Below are positions 1 through 8,346 of a stretch of DNA of 30,294 nucleotides, piece by piece. The notes below the pieces were generated by a model. That model made no database searches. It saw nothing but the letters and a program-made list of their open reading frames with translations, and was not told the DNA's origin. Source of the stretch: an uncultured Muribaculaceae bacterium (lineage in GTDB: Bacteria; Bacteroidota; Bacteroidia; Bacteroidales; Muribaculaceae); the NCBI GenBank assembly GCA_934555895.1, contig CAKTFH010000026.1, positions 1-30,294 of the forward strand, in the 5' to 3' direction. The position numbers were made by a program, and so were the translations under genes. Numbering within the stretch: the stretch's first letter is position 1; every line of letters begins with the position of its first letter.

Positions 1-122
1 AAAACTCAATTTTGATACTCCGAAGAATGCTTTCTTCAAACAAATCGCTAATTTTGCACTTGCCAGTTGAACCTGCGAACAGCGATAAATGAATGACTTT
101 CACTGACTAATTTTTGAAAAGG

Positions 123-154
123 TTTGGCAGTGTGGAAGAAAAGTGGTAACTTTG
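123..154 (+). promoter_or_regulatory. Bacteroidetes-type promoter of rplS
   Basis: TTTG at 123-126 and TAACTTTG at 147-154, separated by 20 bp, match the Bacteroidetes primary-sigma consensus (TTTG, 19-21 bp, TAnnTTTG). Transcription would start near 161, giving a leader of about 70 nt before the rplS start. The leader contains a short hairpin, GCGGG (176-180) with CCCGC, that could take part in ribosomal-protein control. Confidence 0.8.
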
Positions 155-233
155 CGGTCGATTTCGTAATCTCTGGCGGGACATGCAGCCCGCGAATATT
201 GCGAGTATGTTAAATTTAAAGCTTTAATTTATC

Positions 234-593
234 ATGGATTTAATCAAAGTTGCCGAAGAGGCTTTCGCCACCGGCAAGCAGTTCCCTGAGTTCGGTCCCG
301 GCGACACCATCACCGTGGCTTACCGCATCAAAGAGGGTAACAAAGAGCGTATCCAGCAGTACCGCGGCGTGGTTATCCGCATCAATGGTGAAGGCAGCAA
401 GAAGCGTTTCACTGTGCGCAAGATGAGCGACAACATCGGTGTGGAGCGTATTTTCCCCATCGAGTCGCCTTTCATCGACTCTATCGTCGTGAACAAGTAC
501 GGCAAAGTGCGCCGCGCAAAGCTCTACTACCTCCGCGCCCTCACCGGCAAGAAGGCTCGTATCAAAGAGCGTCGCGTAGTGAAGAAAGACTGA
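234..593 (+). CDS. rplS: 50S ribosomal protein L19
   Basis: Ribosomal protein L19 sits at the interface of the 30S and 50S subunits and helps form an intersubunit bridge. The 119-residue protein has the normal L19 length and shows the family's landmarks: the N-terminal [16 protein letters not shown] strand region, the central [20 protein letters not shown] segment, and a basic C-terminus rich in Lys and Arg ([20 protein letters not shown]). It has its own promoter and is followed by an intrinsic terminator, so it seems to be transcribed alone, unlike the rpsP-rimM-trmD-rplS operon of proteobacteria. The ATG at 234 is the only sensible start. Confidence 0.98.
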   Translation: MDLIKVAEEAFATGKQFPEFGPGDTITVAYRIKEGNKERIQQYRGVVIRINGEGSKKRFTVRKMSDNIGVERIFPIESPFIDSIVVNKYGKVRRAKLYYLRALTGKKARIKERRVVKKD

Positions 594-667
594 TAGCTCG
601 CAGAGCCTGTCTTCCGGATGTGTGTGTGCACATCACACTCCGTTTTCACTCGAAAATCCAAAGAAAA

Positions 668-713
668 GAAACCGTCTGTCGGCTTGTGAGGGCTGTCGGA
701 CGGTTTTCTTTTG
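668..713 (+). terminator. Intrinsic terminator after rplS
   Basis: The arms around AAACCGTC (669-676) and GACGGTTT (699-706) form a stem continued by A-rich and T-rich flanks, and TTTTCTTTTG follows. The position 75 nt past the rplS stop fits its terminator. Confidence 0.75.
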
Positions 714-843
714 TGTGTTTTCTTACGCAGGGGAAGAAATGAAGTTTGTAAAAAATAATGCTCAACGGTGCAAAAAAATTCTTAATTTTACCGCGCGTAA
801 TCATCGCGACAAATAAACCGTATCACTGATATTCATTCAAGCC

Positions 844-2001
844 ATGAAAAAATCGTTATTGCTTTCGGCTGCCTTTATGGCTCTTGCTGCTTATGACGCA
901 AGTGCCATAAAAATAATAGCCGGCCCCTATTTGCAGAATGTCACCCCCGAAGAGGCCACAGTGATGTGGGTGACAGATGTGCCGGCCCTGTCGTGGGTGG
1001 AGACCGCACCCGATGACGGACTGCATTTCTATGCCACAGACCGGCCAAAGCATTATGCCACGGTCATGGGGCGTGCTGACATAAGCCGTCTCCACAAGGT
1101 AAGGGTGAAGGGCCTGACTCCAGGCGCGGCAATCCGCTACAGAGTGGTGTCGACTGAAGTGCTCGACGAGCAGCCATATTTTGTATCGTATGGCGATCAT
1201 GTGTCTACCGATGTTTACCGTAAGAAGCCGTTGCGTTTCCGCACTCCGGCTCCGGAGGATGATGCCGCGCGCTTCCTGGTGCTGAACGACATACATGAAG
1301 ACAGCGTGCGCATGGCACAGCTCATGGCTCCATTTAAGCCGGGGCATCATGATTTTGTGGTGTTCAACGGCGACATGGTTAATTTCATGAATTCCGAGGA
1401 GCAGTTTCTCCGCTGTCTACAGAAAGCTACATTCGCATCGGAAACTCCATTTTACATGGCCCGTGGCAACCATGAGAGCCGCGGTAATTTCGCCAAACGG
1501 TATATGGATTTCTTCGACACTCCTACGGGACAGCCTTATTACACTTTCCGCCGCGGGCCGGTGATGTTTGTTGTGCTCGACGGCGGCGAGGATAAGCCTG
1601 ATGACGATATTGAATACTATGGCACTTGCTTCAGCGACGACTATCGCCGCGAGCAGGCGGAGTGGCTTAAAGAGGTTTTGGCCTCTGAGGAATACCGCGC
1701 CGCGCCGTTTCATGTGGTTATAACCCATGTACCTCCGGTGGGTGACACATGGCACGGACCGTTGCATGCCAGGGAGCTTTTCCTACCGATACTTAACGAA
1801 GCGAATGTGGACCTCATGATCTGCGGTCACCTGCATCAATATGTCTACAACAAGTCTGGCACCGACGGAGCCGCCTTCCCGGTGCTCATCAACTCCAACA
1901 AGGAGGCGCTGGAGGTTGAGGCTACCCTGGAGAATATAAAGGTCAGAGTTTACGGACTCGATGGTTCCGATACTCACACCTATACTTATCCGCGTCGCTG
2001 A
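844..2001 (+). CDS. Exported calcineurin-like metallophosphatase with N-terminal FnIII-like domain
   Basis: This is a predicted metal-dependent phosphoesterase acting in the periplasm or at the cell surface; the substrate is unknown. Residues 1-21 form a signal peptide (MKKSLLLSAAFMALAAYDASA). Residues about 25-135 resemble the fibronectin-III-like domain of purple acid phosphatases (GPYLQNVTPEEATVMW). The catalytic domain follows with the family's metal-binding motifs in order: LNDIHED, FNGDMVN, RGNHES, ITHVPP and ICGHLHQY, so all five metallophosphatase blocks seem intact. The DxH block reads NDIH, as in many members. A hairpin terminator lies downstream, and the next gene is convergent. 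Confidence 0.9.
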   Translation: MKKSLLLSAAFMALAAYDASAIKIIAGPYLQNVTPEEATVMWVTDVPALSWVETAPDDGLHFYATDRPKHYATVMGRADISRLHKVRVKGLTPGAAIRYRVVSTEVLDEQPYFVSYGDHVSTDVYRKKPLRFRTPAPEDDAARFLVLNDIHEDSVRMAQLMAPFKPGHHDFVVFNGDMVNFMNSEEQFLRCLQKATFASETPFYMARGNHESRGNFAKRYMDFFDTPTGQPYYTFRRGPVMFVVLDGGEDKPDDDIEYYGTCFSDDYRREQAEWLKEVLASEEYRAAPFHVVITHVPPVGDTWHGPLHARELFLPILNEANVDLMICGHLHQYVYNKSGTDGAAFPVLINSNKEALEVEATLENIKVRVYGLDGSDTHTYTYPRR

Positions 2002-2361
2002 CGCCGAGAGAAGGCTGAATACGAATCCATCCCCGGCGACATGTGATGTTGGCGCCGGGGATGGATTGCATTTCGTCAGTGGTAATCAAAGAATGATAGG
2101 AAGCAGAACTGGGATTGTGAACATGGCGATAACCAGTGTGTTTCGCACCAGCCGGGCCACTTTTACAAGGCGGATGTTGAGAGCTGATTCGTTCATAATC
2201 AAAAAAGGTTTAGAGCAGAGTAAATAAATAATTGGAACGAGTGGCATCGCTAATGCTTCTGTCTGTCTCGCTTTTATATATATAACCTGCCTGACCTTTG
2301 ATTTGTTTAACGAATCTTATAGTATGTTTACTCTCCCATCAATTTATTTCGGTTATTTCGG
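2002..2361. other. Convergent intergenic region, no gene seen
   Basis: It lies between two convergent genes. It contains the perfect hairpin at 2024-2067, an AT-rich stretch with TATATATATA near 2275-2282, a short sequence (2321-2332, AGTATGTTTACT) that matches the tip of the inverted-repeat element at 21831, and two abutting copies of TTATTTCGG (2344-2352 and 2353-2361) that touch the stop codon of the minus-strand gene. The short open frames here overlap these structures and look non-coding. Confidence 0.6.
2024..2067 (+). terminator. Perfect 15-bp stem hairpin after metallophosphatase
   Basis: AATCCATCCCCGGCG (2024-2038) pairs without mismatch with CGCCGGGGATGGATT (2053-2067) around a 14-nt loop. 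It lies 23 nt past the metallophosphatase stop. The T-tract after it is poor (GCATTTCG), so efficiency as an intrinsic terminator is uncertain. Confidence 0.65.
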
Positions 2362-3951
2362 TTACTCAGGTGTGGGGCGATAGGTGACGGCCTTGTAGAG
2401 TTTGATGAAGGCGTCACCTTCAGGGTTTGTCCATACAAACCGGAATGTATGAGGGCCCATCGGCAGCGAGAAGTTCCAGTAGAGGTCGAGGCGCCTGCGG
2501 ATGAATGAGGCGGGCATATCCACGGTTTCGCTCTTTACGCCGTCGATGTACACATCTATATTTGCCACATAGTTGGCCGAAGGAGCCGAGCGCACATCGG
2601 CGCGGAGCACAATACCGCAGCATGTGGCCTGCATGTCGGCTTCGGGAGTGGCGGCGGTGAGGTCATGTTTGAGGTCTATGCGTGAGTCGGGCTCTATGCC
2701 GGGGAACGATTCCTCGAATTTTACGGGTTTGGGCTTCTGGCAACGGATTTTCACCTCGTCTGGTCCTACTTTGCCGCCGTTGTCGGCAATCACTTTCAGC
2801 GCCTGGTCGAAACTCATTCGGTAGGTATCGTTGAGCGAGCTTGAGGTGTAGGCGAACTTGATGTCCTCGGCGCGTTGCAGCGGGTCGAGCCATTTCGCCT
2901 CTATGGCGTCGTAGCCCATGGCTGTGCCGAGAATGCCGCCGGCCGATGCGGGATTACAGTCAGAGTCCTGTCCGCATCGGGTGGCTATGTCGATTGTACG
3001 CCCGAAGTCACCGTGGCCATAAAGCAGTCCGATGATTACATATGCGCTGTTCATAGTGGCGTCGATGTTGAGCGGGTCAAGGGCACCTTCGCCGCAGCCC
3101 TCGTCGTCATTCCATCTGTCGTAGCATATCTGCCAGGCTTTTTTCCAGTCGTAGGGATCCTGTGAATAGGTGTGGATCACATCGGCCATGCAACGGTAAA
3201 ATTTACTTTTCGCAGGGATGGCCTTGAGTGCTTCGGCCACGATAAACTCCACATTGTCTGTAAGGAAAGCAAGCGAATACATGGCACCCATGTAGACACC
3301 ACCATACCAACCGTCACCGTAGTTCATTATATGACCTACTCGGTCGGATATAGCTGAAGCCGTATTGGGCATGCATGGAGCCATCAGTCCTGCGTAGTCG
3401 GCCTCAATCTGATAGTCGATGTCATTTGCATGTGGGTTGTTGATCCAATGCCCGGATTGTGGAGGATTGATGCCGTGCATTATATTGTAGCGGGCAGCCT
3501 GATTGGCATGCCACAGACCATATTTCGCATAGGCGAAGGCATGTGCGATTGAATCTACAGGGGCGTCGATACCGAGGCGGTCGAATGTCTCTACGAAGGT
3601 GAGGTCCATATAGATGTCGTCGTAGAGATAAGAATTGTTTTTCATGGTGTTGGCGATGTAGTCGGGATCGCCCCACGGAATGTTCACATCATCGCCTATT
3701 TTCACGCCACGGTAAGCGAACTCGGTAGGTCCTCCATAAGTTACACCGATTGTCTGGCCGGCCCATCCGCCTTTAATACGGTTCATGAGCTGTTCGCGAC
3801 TCATGGTGATAGTTGATGGAATTTTTACCGCTGAGGTGTAGGTTTTGAGTGCTGCGTCTACCTCTTTCTGGTGATTTTGCTGTTTTGCCGGCGCGGAAAT
3901 GGCGCAAAGTGCGAGGAGTGCAACAGCTCCTGTCTTGAAATTGAAATTCAT
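2362..3951 (-). CDS. Exported ADP-ribosylglycohydrolase-family protein
   Basis: Members of the ADP-ribosylglycohydrolase (ARH/DraG) fold remove ADP-ribose or act on related glycosides using a binuclear metal site. Residues 1-22 are a signal peptide (MNFNFKTGAVALLALCAISAPA). The family motifs are GGWAGQTIGVTYGGPTEF (about 61-78), DDIYMDLTF (about 111) and GQDSDCNPASAGGILG (about 325), which carry the expected acidic metal ligands. About 130 further C-terminal residues look like a beta-sandwich (alternating hydrophobics, YVANIDVYIDG) and are not part of the catalytic core. An ATG at 4143 opens a longer frame, but it would add 64 residues before the signal peptide and lies upstream of the promoter at 3995-4022, so I use 3951. 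An exported member cannot act on cytosolic nitrogenase-like targets; a glycan or exported ADP-ribosyl substrate is an inference. Confidence 0.85.
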   Translation of the reverse strand: MNFNFKTGAVALLALCAISAPAKQQNHQKEVDAALKTYTSAVKIPSTITMSREQLMNRIKGGWAGQTIGVTYGGPTEFAYRGVKIGDDVNIPWGDPDYIANTMKNNSYLYDDIYMDLTFVETFDRLGIDAPVDSIAHAFAYAKYGLWHANQAARYNIMHGINPPQSGHWINNPHANDIDYQIEADYAGLMAPCMPNTASAISDRVGHIMNYGDGWYGGVYMGAMYSLAFLTDNVEFIVAEALKAIPAKSKFYRCMADVIHTYSQDPYDWKKAWQICYDRWNDDEGCGEGALDPLNIDATMNSAYVIIGLLYGHGDFGRTIDIATRCGQDSDCNPASAGGILGTAMGYDAIEAKWLDPLQRAEDIKFAYTSSSLNDTYRMSFDQALKVIADNGGKVGPDEVKIRCQKPKPVKFEESFPGIEPDSRIDLKHDLTAATPEADMQATCCGIVLRADVRSAPSANYVANIDVYIDGVKSETVDMPASFIRRRLDLYWNFSLPMGPHTFRFVWTNPEGDAFIKLYKAVTYRPTPE

Positions 3952-3994
3952 GGTAAGTGAGTGAATTTTGTGTTTAATAAGATAGATACGAATG

Positions 3995-4022
3995 CAAATG
4001 TACGCAGAATATTCGACGCAAA
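3995..4022 (-). promoter_or_regulatory. Probable promoter of the ADP-ribosylglycohydrolase gene
   Basis: On the minus strand TACATTTG (3995-4002) matches the TAnnTTTG -7 element. A T-rich TTTTG-like element (4019-4022) lies 16 bp upstream, shorter than the usual 19-20, so the -33 box is uncertain. The start at 3951 lies about 40 nt downstream. Confidence 0.5.
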
Positions 4023-4057
4023 AAAATGTTATTTGCTTGAAGTTAGATTGTGAAAAT

Positions 4058-4373
4058 AAAAAAACCTCAGTCGCCTTCACAGGCAGCCAAGGATTAAAGC
4101 CAAAAGGCAAGATTTGTGATTCTAATTGTAGAAACCATTCCAATCGGTGTCATGGCTTCAGTGTAGAGATTATATCTTACTTACATTCATCTAATTCCTG
4201 AATGCAGCCTCGTTACGGTCGCCTCTCGGCGATGCACCGGGGTGTTAGAGTTTCCGTTGTTTCCCAACTGATGAAGATTGACATGAATGTCGTGCTTCCT
4301 TTTCAGGAAATAGATGCGTAGGTGGCATTTTGTTCCTGTTTTGTTGTGAACCTTGGAAAATTGCACTTGGAAT
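4058..4373 (-). ncRNA. Candidate small transcript in the 573-bp gap (sRNA or small-protein mRNA)
   Basis: A good minus-strand promoter (4380-4410) faces this gap, and the stretch ends in a short GC hairpin followed by seven T on the minus strand (A-run 4058-4064), as expected of an intrinsic terminator, before the next gene's promoter. Inside, the minus strand has TCGCC-GAGA-GGCGA, a stem capped by a GNRA-type tetraloop near 4222-4235. It also has an open frame ending at TGA 4187-4189 with a possible GTG start at 4366 (59 residues, reading ...NTPVHRREATVTRLHSGIR at its end) and a 27-residue ATG frame. I do not recognise an RNA family or a protein. Confidence 0.35.
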
Positions 4374-4379
4374 TTGTGG

Positions 4380-4410
4380 CAAAGTTAACCTTTTTTTATG
4401 AGGTGACAAG
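4380..4410 (-). promoter_or_regulatory. Promoter facing the gap with no known gene
   Basis: On the minus strand CTTG (4407-4410), a 19-bp spacer and TAACTTTG (4380-4387) match the Bacteroidetes consensus as well as the rplS promoter does, apart from one base in the -33 box. The aminotransferase gene ends 115 bp upstream at 4525, so this could start an independent transcript. Confidence 0.55.
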
Positions 4411-4524
4411 GGAAGATATGTTGAATAACATGCTTATCGGGCTCTTTTCTTAGTTAAAAAATGCAAACAGGGCATAGCCGGATTGAAACAGCAGAAGCCC
4501 GGCAGGTTATTTGTGCCGATGTAG

Positions 4525-5667
4525 TTATTCGAATCGGTTTATGATTTCGGCTATGGCGCGTGCGTCGTCGGGCGTGGTGCATGACGATATTGGTAGGCTC
4601 ACGCACTGCGATGCAAGCTGTTCGGTGATTTGGAGTGGTTCAGGGATTATCAGCGAACATGCATATTTGCCTTGGTAACAAGGCTGCAGATGTGGGGGCA
4701 CTCCATAGTGAATATCCCATCCCACAGAGTTTTGGTCGAGATATTCAGTAAAGCGCTTGCGGTCTTTTACATGCACTACAAACTGATGCCATACACAGCT
4801 CTGGCCTTCGTCTTCGGGAAGGCGCACTGCAGGGTTGCCGATGTGCGAGATGTATGTTTGTGCGAGTTTGCGGCGGCGTTGCGATTCCTGCTCCAGATGG
4901 TCGAGTTTTACATCGAGAATAGCGGCCTGCATGGGATCGAGGCGGCAGTTGAGTCCCTGATAGATGTTGTGGTAACGGTGGTCTGAACCGTAGTTGGCGA
5001 TGGCTCTGACGGCTGTAGCCAGTTCGGGATTCGATGTGGTTATGGCGCCGGCATCGCCTAAAGCACCAATATTTTTTGTGGGATAGAAGCTGAACGCACC
5101 GGCGTGGCCTAGGGCTCCGGTGACATTCGAGCCGCTGAGGCCGGCTATCCTGGCGCGGGCGCCTATGGCCTGAGCATTGTCCTCCACAATCACGAGATTG
5201 TGATTGCGGGCGAGGGCAATAAGATTTTCGTCCCAGCAAACACGGCCGTAGAAATGCACCGGCATCACACCTCGGGTGCGTGGAGTGATGGCCTTCAATG
5301 CCTTGGCTGTGTCGAGGTTTGAAGTGCGTATGTCGGGTTCCACAAGCACTGGGCGCAGACCTGCGTCACTGATGGCCAGTACTGAGGCTATGAATGTGTT
5401 GGAGGGCACGATTATTTCGTCGCCGGGAGCCATGACTCCGAGTTCGATATATGCTCTCAGAATCAAGCGGAGGGCGTCAAGTCCGTTGCTTACCCCGATG
5501 GCGTAGGTGGCGCCGGTGAGCTGGGCAAGGCGTTTTTCCAGCCGCTCGCATTCGGGTCCGCCGATGTAGCGGCCGCTGCGGATTACGCGTTCGGCAGCCG
5601 CCGCCATTTCATCCATATAGGGGGCGTTGACCGGACCAAGATTAAGGAATGGATATTTCGTTTCCAT
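4525..5667 (-). CDS. DegT/DnrJ/EryC1/StrS-family sugar aminotransferase (FdtB/QdtB-like)
   Basis: A PLP-dependent aminotransferase that adds an amino group to a dTDP-keto sugar; with the ketoisomerase beside it, the likely substrate is dTDP-3-keto-6-deoxyhexose, giving a dTDP-3-amino-3,6-dideoxyhexose. The 380-residue length is typical. Visible family features are the N-terminal YPFLNLGPVNAPYMDEM, the GVSNGLDALRLIL cofactor phosphate region (58-70), DEIIVPSNTFIAS (83-95), VEDNAQAIGA (161-170) and the PLP lysine in FSFYPTKNIGALGDAGAI (Lys198). It is the last gene of the rfbB-rfbA-ketoisomerase-aminotransferase operon, with only 12 bp to the preceding gene. Whether the product is the galacto (Fuc3N) or gluco (Qui3N) sugar cannot be told from this protein. 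Confidence 0.9.
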   Translation of the reverse strand: METKYPFLNLGPVNAPYMDEMAAAAERVIRSGRYIGGPECERLEKRLAQLTGATYAIGVSNGLDALRLILRAYIELGVMAPGDEIIVPSNTFIASVLAISDAGLRPVLVEPDIRTSNLDTAKALKAITPRTRGVMPVHFYGRVCWDENLIALARNHNLVIVEDNAQAIGARARIAGLSGSNVTGALGHAGAFSFYPTKNIGALGDAGAITTSNPELATAVRAIANYGSDHRYHNIYQGLNCRLDPMQAAILDVKLDHLEQESQRRRKLAQTYISHIGNPAVRLPEDEGQSCVWHQFVVHVKDRKRFTEYLDQNSVGWDIHYGVPPHLQPCYQGKYACSLIIPEPLQITEQLASQCVSLPISSCTTPDDARAIAEIINRFE

Positions 5668-5679
5668 TTTTAATAGTGA

Positions 5680-6111
5680 TTATAAGATAGGTGCTCCTTT
5701 TCGGGCTATCTGTCGGTATTCTTCGAAGTCGCGGATGTAATCGCTTTCGGCATAGTCGGTTGATACGAGCGACAGGCATACCGCTCCTGATGAAAAGTTG
5801 TCGAGCGTGCGCCATATCATCGGTGGAATGAACAGGCCCTCGAACGGACGGTTAAGTGTGAATGTTCGCCAACTGAAGCCGTCATAGACATTTACATTGA
5901 AGCTGCCTCCGACGGCTACGAGCAGTTGCGACATTTCATGGTGTGAATGGCCGCCACGTTCTTCGCCAGCCGGAACATCGTAAATCCAGTAAGCACGGCG
6001 CAGCCTGAAGGGGAGTGTTTCGGGATTTTGGGCGAATGTGAGGTTTCCGCGCGGGTCGTGGATGCGCGGAAGGCTTATGATCTGGGGGCGTGTAAGGTCA
6101 ATGGTTCCCAT
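5680..6111 (-). CDS. FdtA/QdtA-type dTDP-4-oxo-6-deoxyhexose 3,4-ketoisomerase (cupin)
   Basis: This small cupin enzyme moves the keto group of dTDP-4-keto-6-deoxyglucose from C4 to C3, setting up transamination by the next gene's product. The 143 residues fit the family, and the conserved blocks are visible: RGNLTFAQ, YWIYDVPAGEERGGHSHHE with the HxHH cluster that carries the catalytic histidine pair, GSFNVNVYDG, GLFIPPMIWRTLDNFSSGAVCLSLVSTDYAESDYIRDFEEY. These match the FdtA/WxcM-like C-terminal cupin family closely. It lies 8 bp after rfbA and 12 bp before the aminotransferase. FdtA and QdtA give opposite C4 stereochemistry and differ at few residues, so I leave the product sugar open. Confidence 0.88.
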   Translation of the reverse strand: MGTIDLTRPQIISLPRIHDPRGNLTFAQNPETLPFRLRRAYWIYDVPAGEERGGHSHHEMSQLLVAVGGSFNVNVYDGFSWRTFTLNRPFEGLFIPPMIWRTLDNFSSGAVCLSLVSTDYAESDYIRDFEEYRQIARKGAPIL

Positions 6112-6119
6112 ATGTAGAT

Positions 6120-7004
6120 TTATTGTAAGCTGTTTTGTGCGAGTTCCAGAAGGTAGTGGCCGTACTCGTTGTTGCTCATGGCTTCGCCGAGGGCGCGCAG
6201 CTTATTGATGGTAATCCATCCCTGTCGGTAAGCTACCTCCTCAAGTACTGCCACCTTGAAGCCCTGACGGCGCTGCACGGCCTGGATGAACGATGATGCT
6301 TCCATGAGCGAATCGACCGTGCCGGTGTCGAGCCATGCGAATCCGCGGCCGAAACGTTTTACGTTCAGCCTGTGTAGGCGCAGGTATTCGTTGTTTATCG
6401 AAGTGATTTCAAGTTCACCGCGTTCCGACGGCTGCACGTTGCCGGCAATATCCACTACATCGTTGGGATAGAAGTATAGTCCGGTGACAGCAAAGTCGCT
6501 TTCAGGCTCCTTCGGTTTCTCGACTATCTTTACTGCACGGCCGCTTTCGCCTATGGTGACGATGCCGTAGCGGCGCGGGTCTTTCACCGGATAGGCGAAT
6601 ACAGTGGCCTCCTGCTCGTCTTCTGCTATGCGCAGGGCGTCGCGGAGCATCTCAGTGAATCCCTGTCCGTAAAAGATGTTGTCGCCGAGTACCAGACACA
6701 CGCTGTCGTTGCCTATGAAATCCCTGCCTATGATAAATGCCTGTGCAAGTCCTTCGGGGCGTGGTTGCTCGGCATAGCTGAAACGTACACCAAGCTTTGA
6801 GCCGTCGCCGAGCAGGCGTTGGAAAGCCGGTATGTCGTCGGGGGTGGATATAATGAGGATATCGCGTATTCCAGCAAGCATGAGCACTGACAGGGGGTAA
6901 TATATCATTGGCTTGTCGAATACAGGAATCATCTGTTTCGACACTCCCAGGGTCATGGGATAAAGCCGCGTGCCGGAGCCTCCGGCCAGAACTATGCCTT
7001 TCAT
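6120..7004 (-). CDS. rfbA: Glucose-1-phosphate thymidylyltransferase
   Basis: RfbA (RmlA) joins glucose-1-phosphate and dTTP to make dTDP-glucose, the first committed step for dTDP-deoxysugars, in the cytoplasm. The 294-residue protein has the nucleotidyltransferase signature [11 protein letters not shown] (8-18), [18 protein letters not shown], the metal-binding [30 protein letters not shown] and the conserved [15 protein letters not shown]. All are intact, and the length is normal. It follows rfbB after about 50 bp and lies 8 bp ahead of the ketoisomerase, consistent with one operon. Confidence 0.97.
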   Translation of the reverse strand: MKGIVLAGGSGTRLYPMTLGVSKQMIPVFDKPMIYYPLSVLMLAGIRDILIISTPDDIPAFQRLLGDGSKLGVRFSYAEQPRPEGLAQAFIIGRDFIGNDSVCLVLGDNIFYGQGFTEMLRDALRIAEDEQEATVFAYPVKDPRRYGIVTIGESGRAVKIVEKPKEPESDFAVTGLYFYPNDVVDIAGNVQPSERGELEITSINNEYLRLHRLNVKRFGRGFAWLDTGTVDSLMEASSFIQAVQRRQGFKVAVLEEVAYRQGWITINKLRALGEAMSNNEYGHYLLELAQNSLQ

Positions 7005-7055
7005 TTGTCGCTTTTTGTTTGTTTCAGGAAATAGAAGCTTGAGGGGTTGCTGTGG

Positions 7056-8282
7056 TCAACGGTTGGCATACATTTTTTCGTAGTAGCGCATGTAGTCACC
7101 TGATGTCACGGCTGCAGTCCAGTCGGGGTTGTCGAGATACCATTTGACTGTGAGGCGTATACCATCTTCAAATGATGTCTCTGGATACCAGCCGAGTTCT
7201 GTGGCTATTTTTTCGGGGTCGATGGCATAGCGCATGTCGTGTCCCGGACGGTCGGCGACATACGTTATGATGCTCTCGTCGAGCTTCTCCGGAGCTGTGG
7301 TCATCATGGCGCGGTATATAGGATTTTCAATAGCCAGTTCCTTGACGATGCCGATGATGGAGCGCACTATGGCAATGTTTTCCTGTTCGTTGAATCCGCC
7401 GATGTTGTACACCTCGCCGGTGCGCCCGTGGCGTAGCACAAGATCGATGGCCTTACAGTGGTCGTCCACATAAAGCCAGTCGCGCACGTTTTCGCCGCGT
7501 GCATACACCGGAATTTTCCGTCCCTGCAGTATGTTGTTGATGGTGAGTGGTATGAGTTTCTCGGGGAATTGATACGGGCCGTAGTTGTTCGAACAGCGTG
7601 TGATGTTCATCGGGAAACCGTAGGTGTGGCTGTAGGCCATGACGAACATGTCGGCCGAGGTCTTCGATGCAGAATATGGCGAGCGCGGTGCAAGAGGTGT
7701 CTCTTCGGTGAAGAAGCCTTCACCAAAGGTCGTTAGGTTACTGCGTCCCCGTGCCACGTTTGCCACCTCCGGGCTGATTTTTAAAGGTCTGGCGTACCCT
7801 TTGGCACGTGTGAGCGAGCCATAGACCTCGTCGGTGGATATCTGAAGAAATTTTTTTCCATTCAGATATGCAGGCTTTCCCGTTGTCGGGTCAGTCTCGC
7901 CGGTAGCCCAGGCGCGTCGGCAGCATTCGAGCAGATTTTGGGTGCCTATTATATTGGTCTCGAGGAAGAGACGCGGATTGGTGATGGAGCGGTCAACGTG
8001 GCTCTCGGCGGCGAAATTCACCACGTAATCAGGATTGTACTCGGCTAGTAGGCGGTCGACGGTTGCGGCATCGCCGATGTCGCCGCGCACAAACACCACA
8101 TTCTCCCGTGCGATTTCGTCTTTGATGGTGAGAAGATTGCCGGCGTAAGTGAGATTGTCGAGTATGATCATGCGCACATCATCGCCGTGTTTCCTGAGGA
8201 TATATTTCACGAAATTAGCGCCGATGAATCCGGCTCCGCCGGTTACGAGATATGTCGTTTTGCTGTCTGTCATGTTCAGCAT
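7056..8282 (-). CDS. rfbB: dTDP-glucose 4,6-dehydratase
   Basis: RfbB (RmlB) converts dTDP-glucose to dTDP-4-keto-6-deoxyglucose using bound NAD+. It is a short-chain dehydrogenase: TYLVTGGAGFIGANF binds NAD, TDEVYG holds the catalytic Thr-Asp-Glu, and YSASKTSAD the Tyr-Lys pair. Further family blocks are NFAAESHVDRSI, NNYGPYQFPEKLIPL and RPGHDMRYAID. An ATG at 8345 would give 429 residues, but it lies upstream of the promoter at 8316-8346. I therefore use the first ATG after the promoter, 8282 (408 residues); the ATG at 8273 is equally possible. The protein is somewhat longer than the usual 350-380 residues because of inserts, such as TGETDPTTGKPAYLNGK and a segment around PEVANVARGRSNL, which I have seen in other Bacteroidales RfbB proteins. 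Confidence 0.95.
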   Translation of the reverse strand: MLNMTDSKTTYLVTGGAGFIGANFVKYILRKHGDDVRMIILDNLTYAGNLLTIKDEIARENVVFVRGDIGDAATVDRLLAEYNPDYVVNFAAESHVDRSITNPRLFLETNIIGTQNLLECCRRAWATGETDPTTGKPAYLNGKKFLQISTDEVYGSLTRAKGYARPLKISPEVANVARGRSNLTTFGEGFFTEETPLAPRSPYSASKTSADMFVMAYSHTYGFPMNITRCSNNYGPYQFPEKLIPLTINNILQGRKIPVYARGENVRDWLYVDDHCKAIDLVLRHGRTGEVYNIGGFNEQENIAIVRSIIGIVKELAIENPIYRAMMTTAPEKLDESIITYVADRPGHDMRYAIDPEKIATELGWYPETSFEDGIRLTVKWYLDNPDWTAAVTSGDYMRYYEKMYANR

Positions 8283-8315
8283 TGATGTTTGAGGTCTGTC
8301 ACTCTTGTTGTCTGC

Positions 8316-8346
8316 CAAAATTAATGATTTCCCTTCAAATGACAAA
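8316..8346 (-). promoter_or_regulatory. Promoter of the rfb operon
   Basis: On the minus strand TTTG (8343-8346), a 19-bp spacer and TAATTTTG (8316-8323) match the consensus. It starts just at the foot of the upstream terminator and places transcription start near 8309, about 27 nt ahead of the ATG at 8282. This decides the rfbB start. Confidence 0.75.

Noticed and set aside
622..816. 64-codon plus-strand frame after rplS
   Set aside because: It runs through the rplS terminator, has no family resemblance and no promoter of its own.
3952..4143. Upstream extension of the ADP-ribosylglycohydrolase frame
   Set aside because: It lies before a clear signal peptide and upstream of the likely promoter, so it is untranslated.
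8283..8345. Upstream start for rfbB
   Set aside because: The consensus promoter and the upstream terminator overlap it, so the extra codons would not be transcribed as coding sequence.
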